Below, one piece after another: positions 11,021 to 21,276 of a stretch of DNA of 64,000 nucleotides. Under the pieces are notes generated by a model. The model worked only from the letters and a program-made list of their open reading frames with translations. It had not been told where the DNA came from and did not search any database. Numbering within the stretch: the stretch's first letter is position 1; every line of letters starts with the position of its first letter. Position numbers and translations under genes: made by a program. This stretch comes from Phoronis australis (Eukaryota; Phoronida; Phoronidae): contig NMRA01000807.1 of assembly GCA_002633005.1 (NCBI GenBank), positions 1 through 64,000 on the forward strand, read 5' to 3'.

Positions 11021-11986
11021 GGGGAAGCTCAGTGCAACTACGATTGAAGAATTAACCTATATTTTGAAATAAAATAATGTTACAACCAGTGAAATGGCCC
11101 ACAAAATGGAAATTCGACTAAAAACTGCCAGTCACCAAGTTCACTCGTGAGCTGGAAACTCTAGGCTGAAAAGAAAATATCACAGCTTGAACCTGTCATT
11201 TGAATAACACAAAAGAGACATTATAAGCTAAAGGATATTTTAAATGAGCTGCATAAAACAAGCCTGTTATCCTGAAAGTCAGTTGATGGTTCTTATGAGG
11301 AATATCTTGGCTTTTATAACTTTTTATGTCCAGATTTTAAGTCTGCATTCATATAAGACCGAAATGATTTCACATTTTGGCAGCGGGGAGAACATCTTCC
11401 TTCAAAATTACTCGTTGAAGAGCATTATAAACAATCGCCTCATACGCCATAGTCGGTCCCAGCTCTCCTATCTTTCACCTCTGTGGCTACTTTCGGGGGT
11501 CAATGGGAATTTTGTATTAAACCCGTCTACAGAGGTTCAAAAGTCAATTTCAAAAATGTTTCCAAGAATACACTTGCACGTTTAATTAGAATTCCAATTT
11601 AAAAAATAGCCTCAACAAATATGTTAGCCACCAGGTGACAGCGCAAAATGATCAGCACAGCCAATCAAATGCCAAGAAAATATTGTGTCCGTACCTTTCC
11701 CATTCCCAAGTTGTCTGCTTCATCATAGTCTATGGCTTCATGAAAGCATTCGAGGACAGCCAGCAGATCTTCTCCTGTTTACTTGGCTAACTTGTTTACA
11801 ACTACTGTCCATATTGAGAAGAATTAATTCTTGGATGGGTGTGCAAGTAATTGGCCATACTGTGTGCTAAAGTGAAGAGCATGTTGGTTATCTGTTTCAG
11901 TAAAAGGATTACTGTAACATGACTGAAGTGTTTATAGATAAAGCAGTATTCAGGTTGACAAAAAAATTTAATTCCGGGTAGGGTGC

Positions 11987-12495
11987 ATGCAGGCTTGCAC
12001 AGATATTTCATTGAAGTTGGGCTCAGCATTTGTGTTTCCTGGTCAATTCATGGAAGGCATTAAACCTTTTGTATGCAAGCTGTACGGCGACTCATCATCA
12101 ACAGTTTGGCGCTACCACATATTCAGGTTGAAATCTGTGATGGAATCGTCTTTGCCTCCTGATCATGATTGTTTGCTGTTACATCCAAAAGAGCAAATTA
12201 CCAGTGTGCCATTCACAAACGAGCCTCGCAACAGCATACCAGTGCACAATGGGTGGCTTTTGAAGTTCCACTGGATGACTCTCAGTGCCTTTAGCCCCAG
12301 AAAATGTCATTAAAAATGTTAATTGCAAGTGTAAAAAGAGTGGCTGTAGTACAGAAATGTGCCCTTGTTTGAAGTGAGGCATGCCATGTTCTTAGTTGTG
12401 TGACTGTCTTGTGTAAACACGGTGTCTCAAGAAACAACTTTTGATGACAATAATGATGATGTAAACGATGATGGAGTGGATGAGGAAACATAATG
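11987..12495 (+). pseudogene. Transposon-derived protein relic with CXC-like cysteine motif
   Basis: Starting near 11987 the frame reads LGSAFVFPGQFMEGIKPFVC, later WRYHIFRLK and SLPPDHDCLLLH. After a one-base shift near 12300 it continues as PENVIKNVNCKCKKSGC and TEMCPC, then a stop, and ends with an acidic tail DNNDDVNDDGVDEET before TAA at about 12492. The order (conserved hydrophobic block, SLPP...H, then a C-x-C-rich tail) resembles a repetitive transposon-associated protein common in invertebrate genomes that I know by pattern but not by firm name. The frameshift and internal stop show it is dead. It is possibly linked to the THAP fragment upstream. Confidence 0.5.
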
Positions 12496-14855
12496 AATTT
12501 GTGCTATGTTTTTAAATAACTTTGATTTTGTAACCTAATTGAAAATATTGACAACATTTTATCATGCCCGTGGCAGTCAGAACTGTACGGTTTATCGTTC
12601 CCCTGTGACAGTTGACAGTGAACTGCAATGTGGATAATAATAAATTATGACTGTTAATGAAAGTGATTACAGTGGATTCATTGCAGAAGCTTGAAAATAT
12701 ATGTTTTTCAAATGTAGGTTGTGATATCAAATCTTTATGAAGTTCCAAATGGTTAACACTGTTGTTTTTGGTAGGATTTCAGAATATAGTAGTATGTTTT
12801 CTGGCCAACAGGAGGCGTTGCTAAAATTTTCTTTTTTTAGCAATTTTCCACCTAATGTCATAAAATTTATCGCAAACCTTGGGAACTTTTTAGATTCTTA
12901 AGGTACTTAATGACCTTAAAAACACCAAAATTTCCTTGCTCCTAAAAGTAGCCACAGAAGTGATTTTCTAGGCTTCCTAGAGTCGAATGGACTGTGGCCT
13001 ATCACTGGCTCGAGTTCTGAGCCATGGCCAGCGCACATTTACAAGCTATCTCATAATGCCACTCGCAATCCTATTTAAATTTGCACATTGTATTTTTTCC
13101 ATAATTATTCTCAGCTTTATCTGGATTGTGCGTACGTACCTTTAAACGCAAGTGTTAATGCGCTTCCACCGCTATCATCAGCTTAGCTCCTGTTGTCCTA
13201 AGGAGTTGGTCTCCCTCTAACGGGTGGACCGACAGAGGAGACCAGACTCTGCCTAGCGGCAGGCTCTTCTGCTCGTGTTGTTGCAGTTGCTGCTAGTACT
13301 TCAGTAAAATCCACCCGGAAGCCTTCTCTGCTTCGTCTGCTGCATCGGATGTTAATGATTTCTTTGTCTTCGTCTCCATTCCCAACTTCTGTACCAAATG
13401 AATAACCAATCGTGGTGGAAACCCTCCACACAGCCAATCTGTATACGAAAACCTCAACATTTCCAACACTTTAACTCACACTGCTCTCTGAGGTCTCCAT
13501 ACTTTACCATATTGGGTCTCCCATGGCATTGTTAGCTCTGTTACAACCACCTCTCCTTTAGTGTCCGAATGCAATACCAATATCTAGGAGTAAGTCTTGT
13601 CTGTACTATATGTATCAGAAACCATGCTTAACTGTAGAAGTCCACGTTTAGCATACCGTGAATAATACGCTTACAAGGAAGTCACGCATTTCTAAAGATA
13701 TGCGGGAATCTTCACCGCTCAGCCTTCTGAGCGGCTTGTACCAAGATCAAAGAGAGCGTGGCGCCGGAATCAGGTACAATTGTGATGACCGCATTGCCCG
13801 ATGCGAGCAACACCCAATTAAATGTAATTATACGACCATAAACTGTATTAAACATCTCTGACTGTATATAATGGCGAATTTTCAAAATGCATTAACCACA
13901 AATTTTCGTTATAAACGAACACCACGGCGTTATTCAGCTGGAAAAAACAACCAAGTGCGGTTTTCGATTTTTAAAAATCGATGAACTAATAATCTAAAAA
14001 TTAAAACCATTGGGTACGATTGAAGATAAACTACCGCGCGTATTGATATACTCGGTGGATATACAATCGCTGATCAGACTTAACAATATCACATGGATTC
14101 ATTTTTTACTATTCTTTCAATCTAGTTTAACCTGGTTTTTGACCAGAAACCAGTTGTTGGGCCCACTTTTCATTTTTATTACAGACAAAGAGCTAGAATA
14201 GTTATATAGTCAGTGCCACCGATATTGTCCAGAAATTCCAAATCTTCAGTTTGGTCATCACCATATTTGCACTTTTGTATATATTTTATGATTTGAGTTC
14301 TAATAAAGATTAAACTTTAATAACACGTGAAATGTTTAGTGTACCTGTACTGTGGTAAGTTAAGGGATGGGCTCACAGTGAAGTTAACTGGCGATCAAAA
14401 TCTATCACTGTTTTGGTACTTCAAGTTCAAAACTTGAATAAACGTTATCAACCCGTTCCCGGTAAGAAAAAAAAAACAAGTGGGCAGAAGCATTAAAAAT
14501 TAAATAAAGAAAACCAATATGAAACTTATCGTTCCTTTGGGAAGTGGTCTTTTGTGAAGATAAACACAAGTTAACCTTTTTAGTCATTTTGTAATATATA
14601 TAATGTACCAAGTTAAAACTACTCTCCAGAGTTGCAAGCTATAACTCTGCAAATGTCAGAGAAAACCAAATTAGGGGTACTAACAACAACCATTGTTGAG
14701 ACAGTAATGCTAGCAATTATCTTTCCACTTCAGTAGCTCAGATCTACATCAATACAAAGGGCGTGCTGAATAGGCCTAGCAAAACTTGTCTGGGGTTTAG
14801 GGGTGAATCAGAGCGGTCGCCAGTGTAAGCGACAAATTCTCCACATGGCATACTC
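12496..14855. other. Non-coding stretch
   Basis: Nothing firmly recognised. A 79-codon minus frame (13198-13437) is Arg- and Glu-rich but shows no domain. Some short similarity between about 11478 and the reverse complement of 12960 (CTGTGGCTACTTT) was too weak to call a repeat. Confidence 0.35.
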
Positions 14856-15363
14856 TTATTTGTCGTCGTTAGAATGCCTATCGTATCTCTCGTCTTGGTT
14901 ACCGCTGCCTTCCGCCTCTTTCCAGGTCTGCAGAACTCTAGAAATGAAGGTTTGGTGCTGAACTTGTTCGATGTGTTCCTGCTTGGTTGTGTCTCCAGCT
15001 GAATATTCCATCTGTAGGGGGGAGGGTTTGCTGGGCAATAGGACGTGATTCAAATTTCGCCACTTGTCGCACTTTAGACACTTAGGGAAAGTCATCTTCC
15101 ATCAAGTCATCAGGTTTGTGGGTGCTGGCAGAAAACAGCTGCGCCGGTTCAATTCTTATAACGTCTCTCCACTTAGCTCCCTCGCTGGAACGTCCTTCCT
15201 CTATGTCCAAGTGCCCTGTTTTCTCATCTCGACCGCGCTCGCCTACCTGCACTCTTCTTCGGAGTTCCTCACCTGTACTATACGGTCTCTTCGTTCTTTC
15301 TAAGAAGACATGTTCTTGGCCCAGTTGTTTGTAGAATACCCCAACCCCTGCTTTCCACAGCAC
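14856..15363 (-). pseudogene. Decayed CW-type zinc-finger-like fragment
   Basis: Two overlapping minus-strand frames (15082-15363 and 14856-15095) together read as one broken coding region. The second frame holds KCLKCDKWRNL, which matches the CxxCxKWRxL start of CW zinc fingers (MORC-type proteins, which bind histone H3 tails). The later CW residues (second Trp and final cysteines) are not evident. The upstream frame is charged (Arg/Glu-rich) with no recognised domain. Frame change and missing residues suggest a pseudogene or captured fragment. The similarity is short and could be chance. Confidence 0.3.
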
Positions 15364-15559
15364 ACCGTTCCTACGATCTGTCGGTGCTTTGTCCTACTTT
15401 CAGCATCTTCAGCGCACACGAGGCCCTCCAGCATCTTCCCGTTGGTACTCCTGTGATGCTGTTCTTGAATCAAAATGTGCTTTATGTTGTGCGTCTGACA
15501 AATCCCGATTAAGTCTTGAAGGCCCGACATGTCCAGTCTATACGGAAGCTTTTTGGCAA

Positions 15560-16075
15560 CTCCCCGAAATGTCTAAAGAACTTCCCCTACTTGAAGGATT
15601 CTTTCGTTATGCCGACATACTCTACATACCTAGATCTAAAACAGAGAAATACGGTAAGGCGAAATTTCGTTTTGCTGCCGCCAAGGTCTGAAACAACCTC
15701 CAAGCAGGGTTGCTGAATCTTTCAGCCTGTTTCAGAAACTGTTTCGGATCTAGACTAGTGCAAATACAGCCATCATCATCGTCATTATCACTCATTTGTA
15801 TTTCAATGCACGTAGCCTAAAACAGTTGCTTATTCGTTCTTATCAATATATTTTTCGATTTATCTTATTAATTTTATAATCCATATTCTCTACCTCTAGA
15901 TTTTTATTTTACTTACCTTTCGATTTTTACTGTGGATCTAGTGTACTTTGTTTAGCTCAAATTAGTTACTAAGCATTGGTCTTTTAATTGTGTTGGTCAT
16001 TAAAATAGCCCGATGGGCCTAATGTTACCTGTTTTATATATAAACCGATGTAGAATAAACCATCTTCTATCTTGG
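15560..16075 (+). mobile_element. LINE 3' end (CR1/Jockey-like)
   Basis: The plus frame near 15600-15700 reads ADILYIPRSKTEKYG then FRFAAAKVWNNL (one stop in place of W in one frame). This matches the C-terminal block of CR1/Jockey-type non-LTR retrotransposon polyproteins (P-R-S/T-x-T...F-x-A-x-x-x-WNxLP). It is followed by a 3' UTR-like stretch with GATGGGCCTAATGTTACC and AATAAAC near 16060. It is 5' truncated and in-frame stops are present. Confidence 0.55.
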
Positions 16076-16344
16076 TATAAGTTACGTGTCTAATATTCTA
16101 GGATAACGCCAATCCTTTGTATATAGCTTGATCTTTGCACAAAGAAAAATGGTAAAATGAGAATTAAATATTTATCAATTTTATATTCCTTAAAGCCTAA
16201 CTTCAACGGAATTTTGTTACTTTAGATGTATTAGGCTAACCAGATAGTTCTAGCAAATACTTAGTAAAAAAAGAGTTCAATCACGCAAGTGTAAGCCCGT
16301 CAAATGATTAGTGAAGCTGCCTTTTCATGCCATGTTACGTCACT
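16076..16344. other. Non-coding stretch before the inverted-repeat element
   Basis: No feature recognised. Confidence 0.4.
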
Positions 16345-16593
16345 GCGAGATCCCGGCACAAACAACAAAAGGTTGTATTGAACAGGGGTTTGAATAGAAC
16401 ACCATTGCGTGCGGGTGTTATTCGAAGCTGCTTGAATTAAAAGGTGATTCTCGTGGTGACGTAGACGAAAGCAAGCTAATACGCCTAACAGTTCGTTGCA
16501 TTTGACAAATTTATGGCACTAATAGGCTAAAAGCGATGCTCTTAACATACTGTAGGAACCAAATTAACATGTGTTACCGTTGAAGATAGGCTT

Positions 16594-16675
16594 TAAAGAG
16601 CCCTGTAACGCAAAAACAGACCAAATTACATTATTCAGTGTGGTTCTCTGACACTGAAACAAAAGTCAACAAAAT
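16594..16675 (+). repeat. Dispersed repeat, copy 1 (second copy 59996-60073)
   Basis: TTAAAGAGCCCTGTAACGCA through CTGACACTGAAACAAAAGTC matches TTAAAGAGGCCTGGAACGCA through CTGCCACTGAAACAGAGTCC at 59996. Both copies start at TTAA. Confidence 0.65.
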
Positions 16676-16847
16676 TACCTTATAACCATCTCCTCCTCTC
16701 ACGTAAAGAACTAGCGTGACGTCACATGTCAATTATGACGTCAAGCTTGCTTACTTTTTTATGATTACCATGTTTCTGTATGTCGCTCTTAATTACGTAC
16801 ATGTCCAAAGTTGCTGCTAATAAAAACTTCACGCTCTGTTGAAAAGC

Positions 16848-17255
16848 AAAGAAATAATACGTAGCGTAGCCAAAGTTGAAAGGTCAGTTGCGTCGAGTAC
16901 CCTTCAACAGAAGGAGAAGCAAATTTAATTTTATTATTTTTTGAAGGTGATCTCATTTCGTCGTCTCGGAAACGGCGGTTTTGTCTTTCAGTCTTAAAAG
17001 CTAGGACTTAGTGACTGTCGTTGAGACCGGTCTATGAAACACTATGTAGCCCGACTTTTGACCTTTCCAGCCTTCTTTTACGAGTGCATCAGAGAAATAT
17101 TTCCTGTCACCGACTCTGATGACAAGAGTGCTATCCGGAACCCCGCCAGTCACTTGCGTAGCCAGACGTTTTCAATAGGTGGGATAAATTTGGGAACCGT
17201 TAAAGCAACCGACCGGTTGGAGTTGTTCCCTCTCTCCACGGAAATTTTTGTTCCT
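16848..17255 (-). pseudogene. Broken fragment of the 5.7-6.9 kb Ig gene
   Basis: Two blocks keep the order and orientation of the Ig gene. 16830-16905 matches the 3' end of that gene (AAAGAAATAA, then CGTAGCC/TAAAGTTG and the region around the stop). 17000-17255 matches about 6195-6440, including ACACTATGTAGCCCG against ACACCTTGTAGCCCG and ATGACAAGAGTGCTATCCGG against ATGACAATAGTGCTATCTGG. About 400 bp of domain 3 between the blocks is deleted or unrecognisable, and frames are destroyed. It lies wholly inside the 16345-18620 inverted-repeat element. The open frame on the opposite strand (17034-17276) is only a shadow. Confidence 0.75.
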
Positions 17256-17366
17256 AGAAATAATTTTTCTAATTGACGTTTGATTATTAGTTGCTTTTGT
17301 TTTAAAATTTATGTCTCCAAATAAAACAAACAAACCAAGGGAAATGTGTACTTAAGACAAAACACG

Positions 17367-17412
17367 ATGTATACATACGCGTGTGCGCGCACACACACAC
17401 ACGCGCGCGCGC
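17367..17412. repeat. 46 bp alternating purine-pyrimidine tract
   Basis: A strictly alternating Pu-Py run made of (AC)n and (GC)n blocks, the kind of sequence that can adopt Z-DNA. Confidence 0.85.
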
Positions 17413-18620
17413 TTTAAAAACATGGTTGTTGCCGATTAGTAATAGCAGGTTCTCCACAAACAGTTGATGGGGTTGTCTTTTGTTAGCATGTACCGTAATT
17501 AAAGTTAAAACATCTGCAATATAGAGGGCTTCTGTTTCATCTTTATTGCACGTTTAAAAGCAGCATAATTAATCCAGTTTGAAAGCTTGTATCATTTGTT
17601 CAATATCTCCCAGATCGGAAATTTGTTTTCAAAATCCAAAACTTCTTTCACAGAAACTATGCTGGTCTTTTAAAAACTGTTGAAAAATACAATTCCCCAT
17701 CTATCAAAATATTTTTGTTGCATGAGATAACAACTTACTTTAACTTGATTTAAAGATCTACCCCATATGTTGTGAAATTATAGTTTGGAAACACTTAAAA
17801 ACTGCATCGTTTCCATCCAAGCAGCGGTTAACCCTCGTTACTAGCGACTTGAGTATAGTATTTACGCCAGGAACTTAAAAACCCCCATGTTCTTAAGAGT
17901 TAAGTCACTTTTTTCAATTCTGAGGATTTTTTTACTGAACACAATTTTTATTTTAGTATCTACTTCCATTCTATGTGCTCCATATATCCATAAATTAATC
18001 ATTACATAGACTAATCTTAAGAATGCAGAAGTTTGACTACACTAATTCTGCCTAGCAAAGAAATGTTGTGACTTTTCCCGGCAGACATTGAGAAACCTTT
18101 TAAGCGATATAATTGTAAGTTCAACACTTAAGAAAAATCATTTTCTTATTTGTTATTAGTGAAAGATATACTCAAGCTCTTGATTGGTTTCCTAATCCAC
18201 TTGAAGCCGTAATGTGGGTCAGTTCACTCTTTCTCTCACACTTTCACTCTCGGCTAAAAAGTCATCCAGTTGCCTAACACCACTGAGGAATTTCCTTCGT
18301 GACAGATATAGGGGCTATAATTTCCATTTGACAAATTGGGAAAATAATGGAGTAACAATTAATTATTTCGGATTTTAAAGCCTATCTTCAACGGTAACAC
18401 CTGAAAATTTGTACAGTATGTTAAGAGCATCCCTCTGAACCCACTATTACTATAAATTGTCAAATGTAACGAACTGTTAAGCGTATTGGCTTGCTTTTGC
18501 CTACGTCACCGCGAGAATTACCTTTTAATTTAAACGGCTGCAAATATCACCCGCACGCAATGGTGTTCTATTCAGACCCCTATTCAATACAACCTTTTGT
18601 TGTTTGTGCTGGGATCTCGC

Positions 18621-18829
18621 AAAGTACTGGAAAGAGTCATTCTGTGGAATCTTGATAAACAAGGTGTGCAAAATAAACTTCAGAACATTCAGTATGCTTA
18701 CAGACCGCGCTTCTCTACGGAGACCGTTCTATATCATCTGGCTTCTAGACTGGAAGGGTCTCTCGTATTTAACAAACAATTTGTCCTCTAGGCCTTCGTC
18801 GACCTTATAGGTGTTCTCAGCAATATTAA
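18621..18829 (+). mobile_element. LINE reverse-transcriptase fragment, left part (interrupted)
   Basis: Reads KVLERVILWNLDKQGV, then YAYRPRFSTETVLYHL, then FVDLIGVLSNI. This is the RT 1-2 to motif A region of non-LTR elements (K-x-x-ERV, Y-R-x-x-x-STETA, and the D of the D-x-x-GAF block). It has one in-frame stop. The frame is cut at TTAA by the Kolobok-like insertion and resumes at 20138. The left end coincides with the end of the 16345-18620 element. Confidence 0.7.
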
Positions 18830-20133
18830 AGGCGAAGGCAACCATTTTTCATGTCACTTTTAGCAAAAATAAGGTCTGTTGATTATCCCAGACATATTTT
18901 TCACTTATTTACAACTTTTCGTAATTTAAATAATATCTCGTCCTCTACTCCGGAAGTGACGTTTTGGGAGGCAAGAATTTCGCGCCAATTTCGTTTCATA
19001 CAGTCAGACTGTGAGAGCTGTCAAGTCAGTCATTGTTCTACCTCGGATGTGATAAGTTCGGTCGTCGTTTGCTTTTGTTTACGAGTCAGTCAACATGCCA
19101 CGCTGTTGCTGCGTACCAGGATGTACTCATTATCGTCTCACACGCGCTTTGGTTACCTTGCATCCCTTTCCAAAGGATGACACACTTCGCCGTACTTGGC
19201 TAGCTCGTTCGAGTGAAGAACGCAGCGCTACCCGTTCACACAACGTACAAAGCAGTGGCAAGCATTTTCAGCCGTCAGGTTATGACAGAGATAGGTACGC
19301 TGAATTGATGAAGGTCCCTGCGAAACAACGCCTGAAGAAGGGTTCCATACCGTCGCTGCTGAATCCCGACAGTGCCCCGTCGCCCCCGAGAAGTGCGTTT
19401 TTGAAGCGAGAAGCCTCGCGAGCTGTGGCCACTATAAACAGTGACTGGAGGCACTTCATCTACTGTTACCCATGCCTCCGAACGTACCCCCATAGCGTGC
19501 AATTCCAGGAACTAGCAGTGATTCCTCGTGTACTGTTGTCTCTAGCCCAGAGCCTGTAAGCAGCCCTGCAGCGTTCGAGTAGTGGGAGTGAATACAGGCC
19601 CAGTTTGACACCCAGTGAAAAGTACAATTCGTCATTCAATGAACAGATCGCTGAGCCTAAGTTTGATAAGTTTATTGTGGACTTGTATTGGAGCTATTTA
19701 GAAGGTGCCACGTGTGTGACGAGGGAGTGGCACGGCGGGATGTAAGCAGTTTGGGTGCTCAAACCACTGGGAGTGTGTCGCGGTACACTCGGGCAAGTGG
19801 GACAGTTCTTCCTCTGTATGTGAGACGATAATGAGTACATCTCGGTAGACATCAACAGCGTGGCATGTTGACTGACTCGTAAACAAAAGCAAACGACGAC
19901 CGAACTTATCACATCCGAGGTACAACAATGACTGATTCGACTGCTCTCACAGTCAGACTGTATGAAAAGAAATTGGAGCGAAATTGTTGCCTCCCAAAAC
20001 GTCACTTCCGGAGTAGACGACGAGTAATTAATTAAATTACGAAAAGCTGTAAATAAGTGAAAAATGTGTCTGGGATAATCAACGAACCCTATTTTTCCTT
20101 AAAAAATGACATGAAAAAAGGTTGCCTTCGCCT
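18830..20133 (+). mobile_element. Kolobok-like DNA transposon with THAP ORF, TTAA target
   Basis: The ends are AGGCGAAGGCAACC and GGTTGCCTTCGCCT, each bordered by TTAA (18826-18829 and 20134-20137). The inverted ends are long: about 18830-19142 against 19819-20133, roughly 90 percent alike. The left arm includes the start of the THAP ORF, so the right arm holds an antisense copy of that start. Kolobok elements are known for TTAA target sites and THAP-domain transposases; piggyBac also uses TTAA but lacks THAP. The element is only 1.3 kb, too short for a full transposase, so it is an internally deleted, non-autonomous copy. Removing it with one TTAA restores the surrounding LINE frame. Confidence 0.75.
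19095..19719 (+). pseudogene. Truncated THAP-domain transposase
   Basis: From ATG 19095 the frame reads MPRCCCVPGCTHYR, then LHPFPKD, then LRRTW, then SSGKHFQPSGYDRD, then a SIPSLL box. These correspond to the THAP zinc finger (C5, C10, the FP motif, the conserved Trp, the C-x2-HF block and the AVPTIF-like box). The third zinc ligand is lost (Ser for Cys before GKHF), so the finger is probably dead. The long frame stops at 19559. Coding-like sequence goes on to about 19690 in the next frame (SGSEYRPSLTPSEKYNSS and PKFDKFIVDLYWSYLEG), resembling the start of transposase proper. Deletion then joins it to the right inverted arm. Confidence 0.7.
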
Positions 20134-20137
20134 TTAA

Positions 20138-21276
20138 GCATCATGCGATCCGAGTAGCACCAAACCGCTTCAAAGTAAACAATTGTATTTCCAGGTTGAT
20201 ATCAAAATTCTACGAAACCAATCCGTGATTTTTGTGCGACGGTTGACAGTGTGGCGGTTCGCATGTCCACTGAAGGCAACTCCTAAGGATGGCGCTGCTT
20301 CACCCACCCTCTCAACATGGTGACGGATGGCCTTCCTCAACAATTAGCGGCTGACATGGATCCAAATTTGCATGTTCAATCCTATGAGGACGACACAGCT
20401 CTGTGTGTCCAGCATCGATCCTGATACATGCCCTATCTTGTTCAGAATGCCACATGGACTCAGTCAGTTGGCTTAGAAATTAGTGGCAGCCAAACAAAGT
20501 TGATTACATTCATCTGGAAGCTTAAATGGTCAATGCGGCCTTTAACGCTGAATAGTCAACACTTTGATTTTGTATAAAAGGCAACTTGCCTAGGTGTCAT
20601 TTTACACCATTGCCTGTTATGGACCCCGAAAAAAACAGAAAAAATCTAGAACCAAAACTGCGCTGGGGGAAATGCAGTCGTGCGGTGGGTAAAACTTGTG
20701 GAATGTCTCCCAGGAATATGTTCCGTGTCGGAGTTGAAACAGAGTACAGTTTTCAACAAGTTGATTCAGTTGCAACGTCTAGCTAGCTGTCTGTGCATCA
20801 CCTCTACTTTTCCAGGGACGCATCCTTTAGCCCTAGAAATGCTAATGGGTTTACCACCACTGTGCATATATCTTAAGGGCGAAGTCACTTATGCAGCGCT
20901 TCTTCTTCACAAAAGTCACAGGAACGTGTGTAATAAGTTAATTAAGTATATTGGACATGCTCAGGGATGTCTCGATTACAATTTTATATCATGCAAACAA
21001 TGTCTTTAGAGAATGCCGGATGTTTTGTAGCAGAACACAGGAATGAGGTGGTTTATTACACGGACGGCTCTAAACTGGAAATTGGCCAAGCAGGTGCTGG
21101 AATCTATGCCTTCCTATCGCTCAATTGGCTTGACAATACAACACCTATCTCGGCAACAAGTCAAACACCATCTAGAGAAGCAGCAAAAGAAGCCCTTAAC
21201 GAAACCAAGGGTCAACTCTTGCTGTGTTAAGGTTATCTCGAACTTATCTCCTAACCTCCATTCTAACTCATTTTAA
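20138..21276 (+). mobile_element. LINE reverse transcriptase and RNase H, right part
   Basis: It continues the frame cut at 18829 (KHHAIRVA). After frameshifts come TPKDGAASPTL (the GTPQGGxLSPxL block) and SYEDDTALC at 20380-20410, i.e. the YADD box with Ala changed to Glu. Connector-domain blocks follow near 20680-20990. An RNase H start is at about 21040-21130 (VVYYTDGSKLEIGQAGAGIY; the D of TDGS is catalytic). LINEs with a trailing RNase H belong to the I, R1 or related groups. Multiple stops and frameshifts show it is dead. The 3' end is not clear, and TTAAGGTTATCTCGAACTT at 21228 starts another repeat. Confidence 0.7.

Larger units (their letters stand above)
16345..18620. mobile_element. 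2.3 kb element with 250 bp inverted ends, carrying an Ig-gene fragment
   Basis: 16345-16597 and the reverse complement of 18374-18620 align closely (approximately 85-90 percent by eye). The outer ends begin GCGAGATCCC and the shared inner part ends TTGAAGATAGGCTTTAAA. The 1.8 kb interior encodes no transposase. Instead it holds a degraded piece of the nearby Ig gene (16848-17255), a Z-DNA-type alternating tract and AT-rich filler. Just inside the left arm is a dispersed repeat also seen at 59998. The structure is that of a non-autonomous terminal-inverted-repeat element. No target duplication was evident; on the right the sequence passes directly into LINE coding sequence. Confidence 0.6.

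Noticed and set aside
11478-12970. Inverted repeat around the CXC relic
   Set aside because: Only about 40 bp (CTGTGGCTACTTT region) resembles its inverse; too weak by eye.
17034-17276. Plus-strand 80-codon ORF
   Set aside because: Antisense shadow of the decayed Ig fragment.
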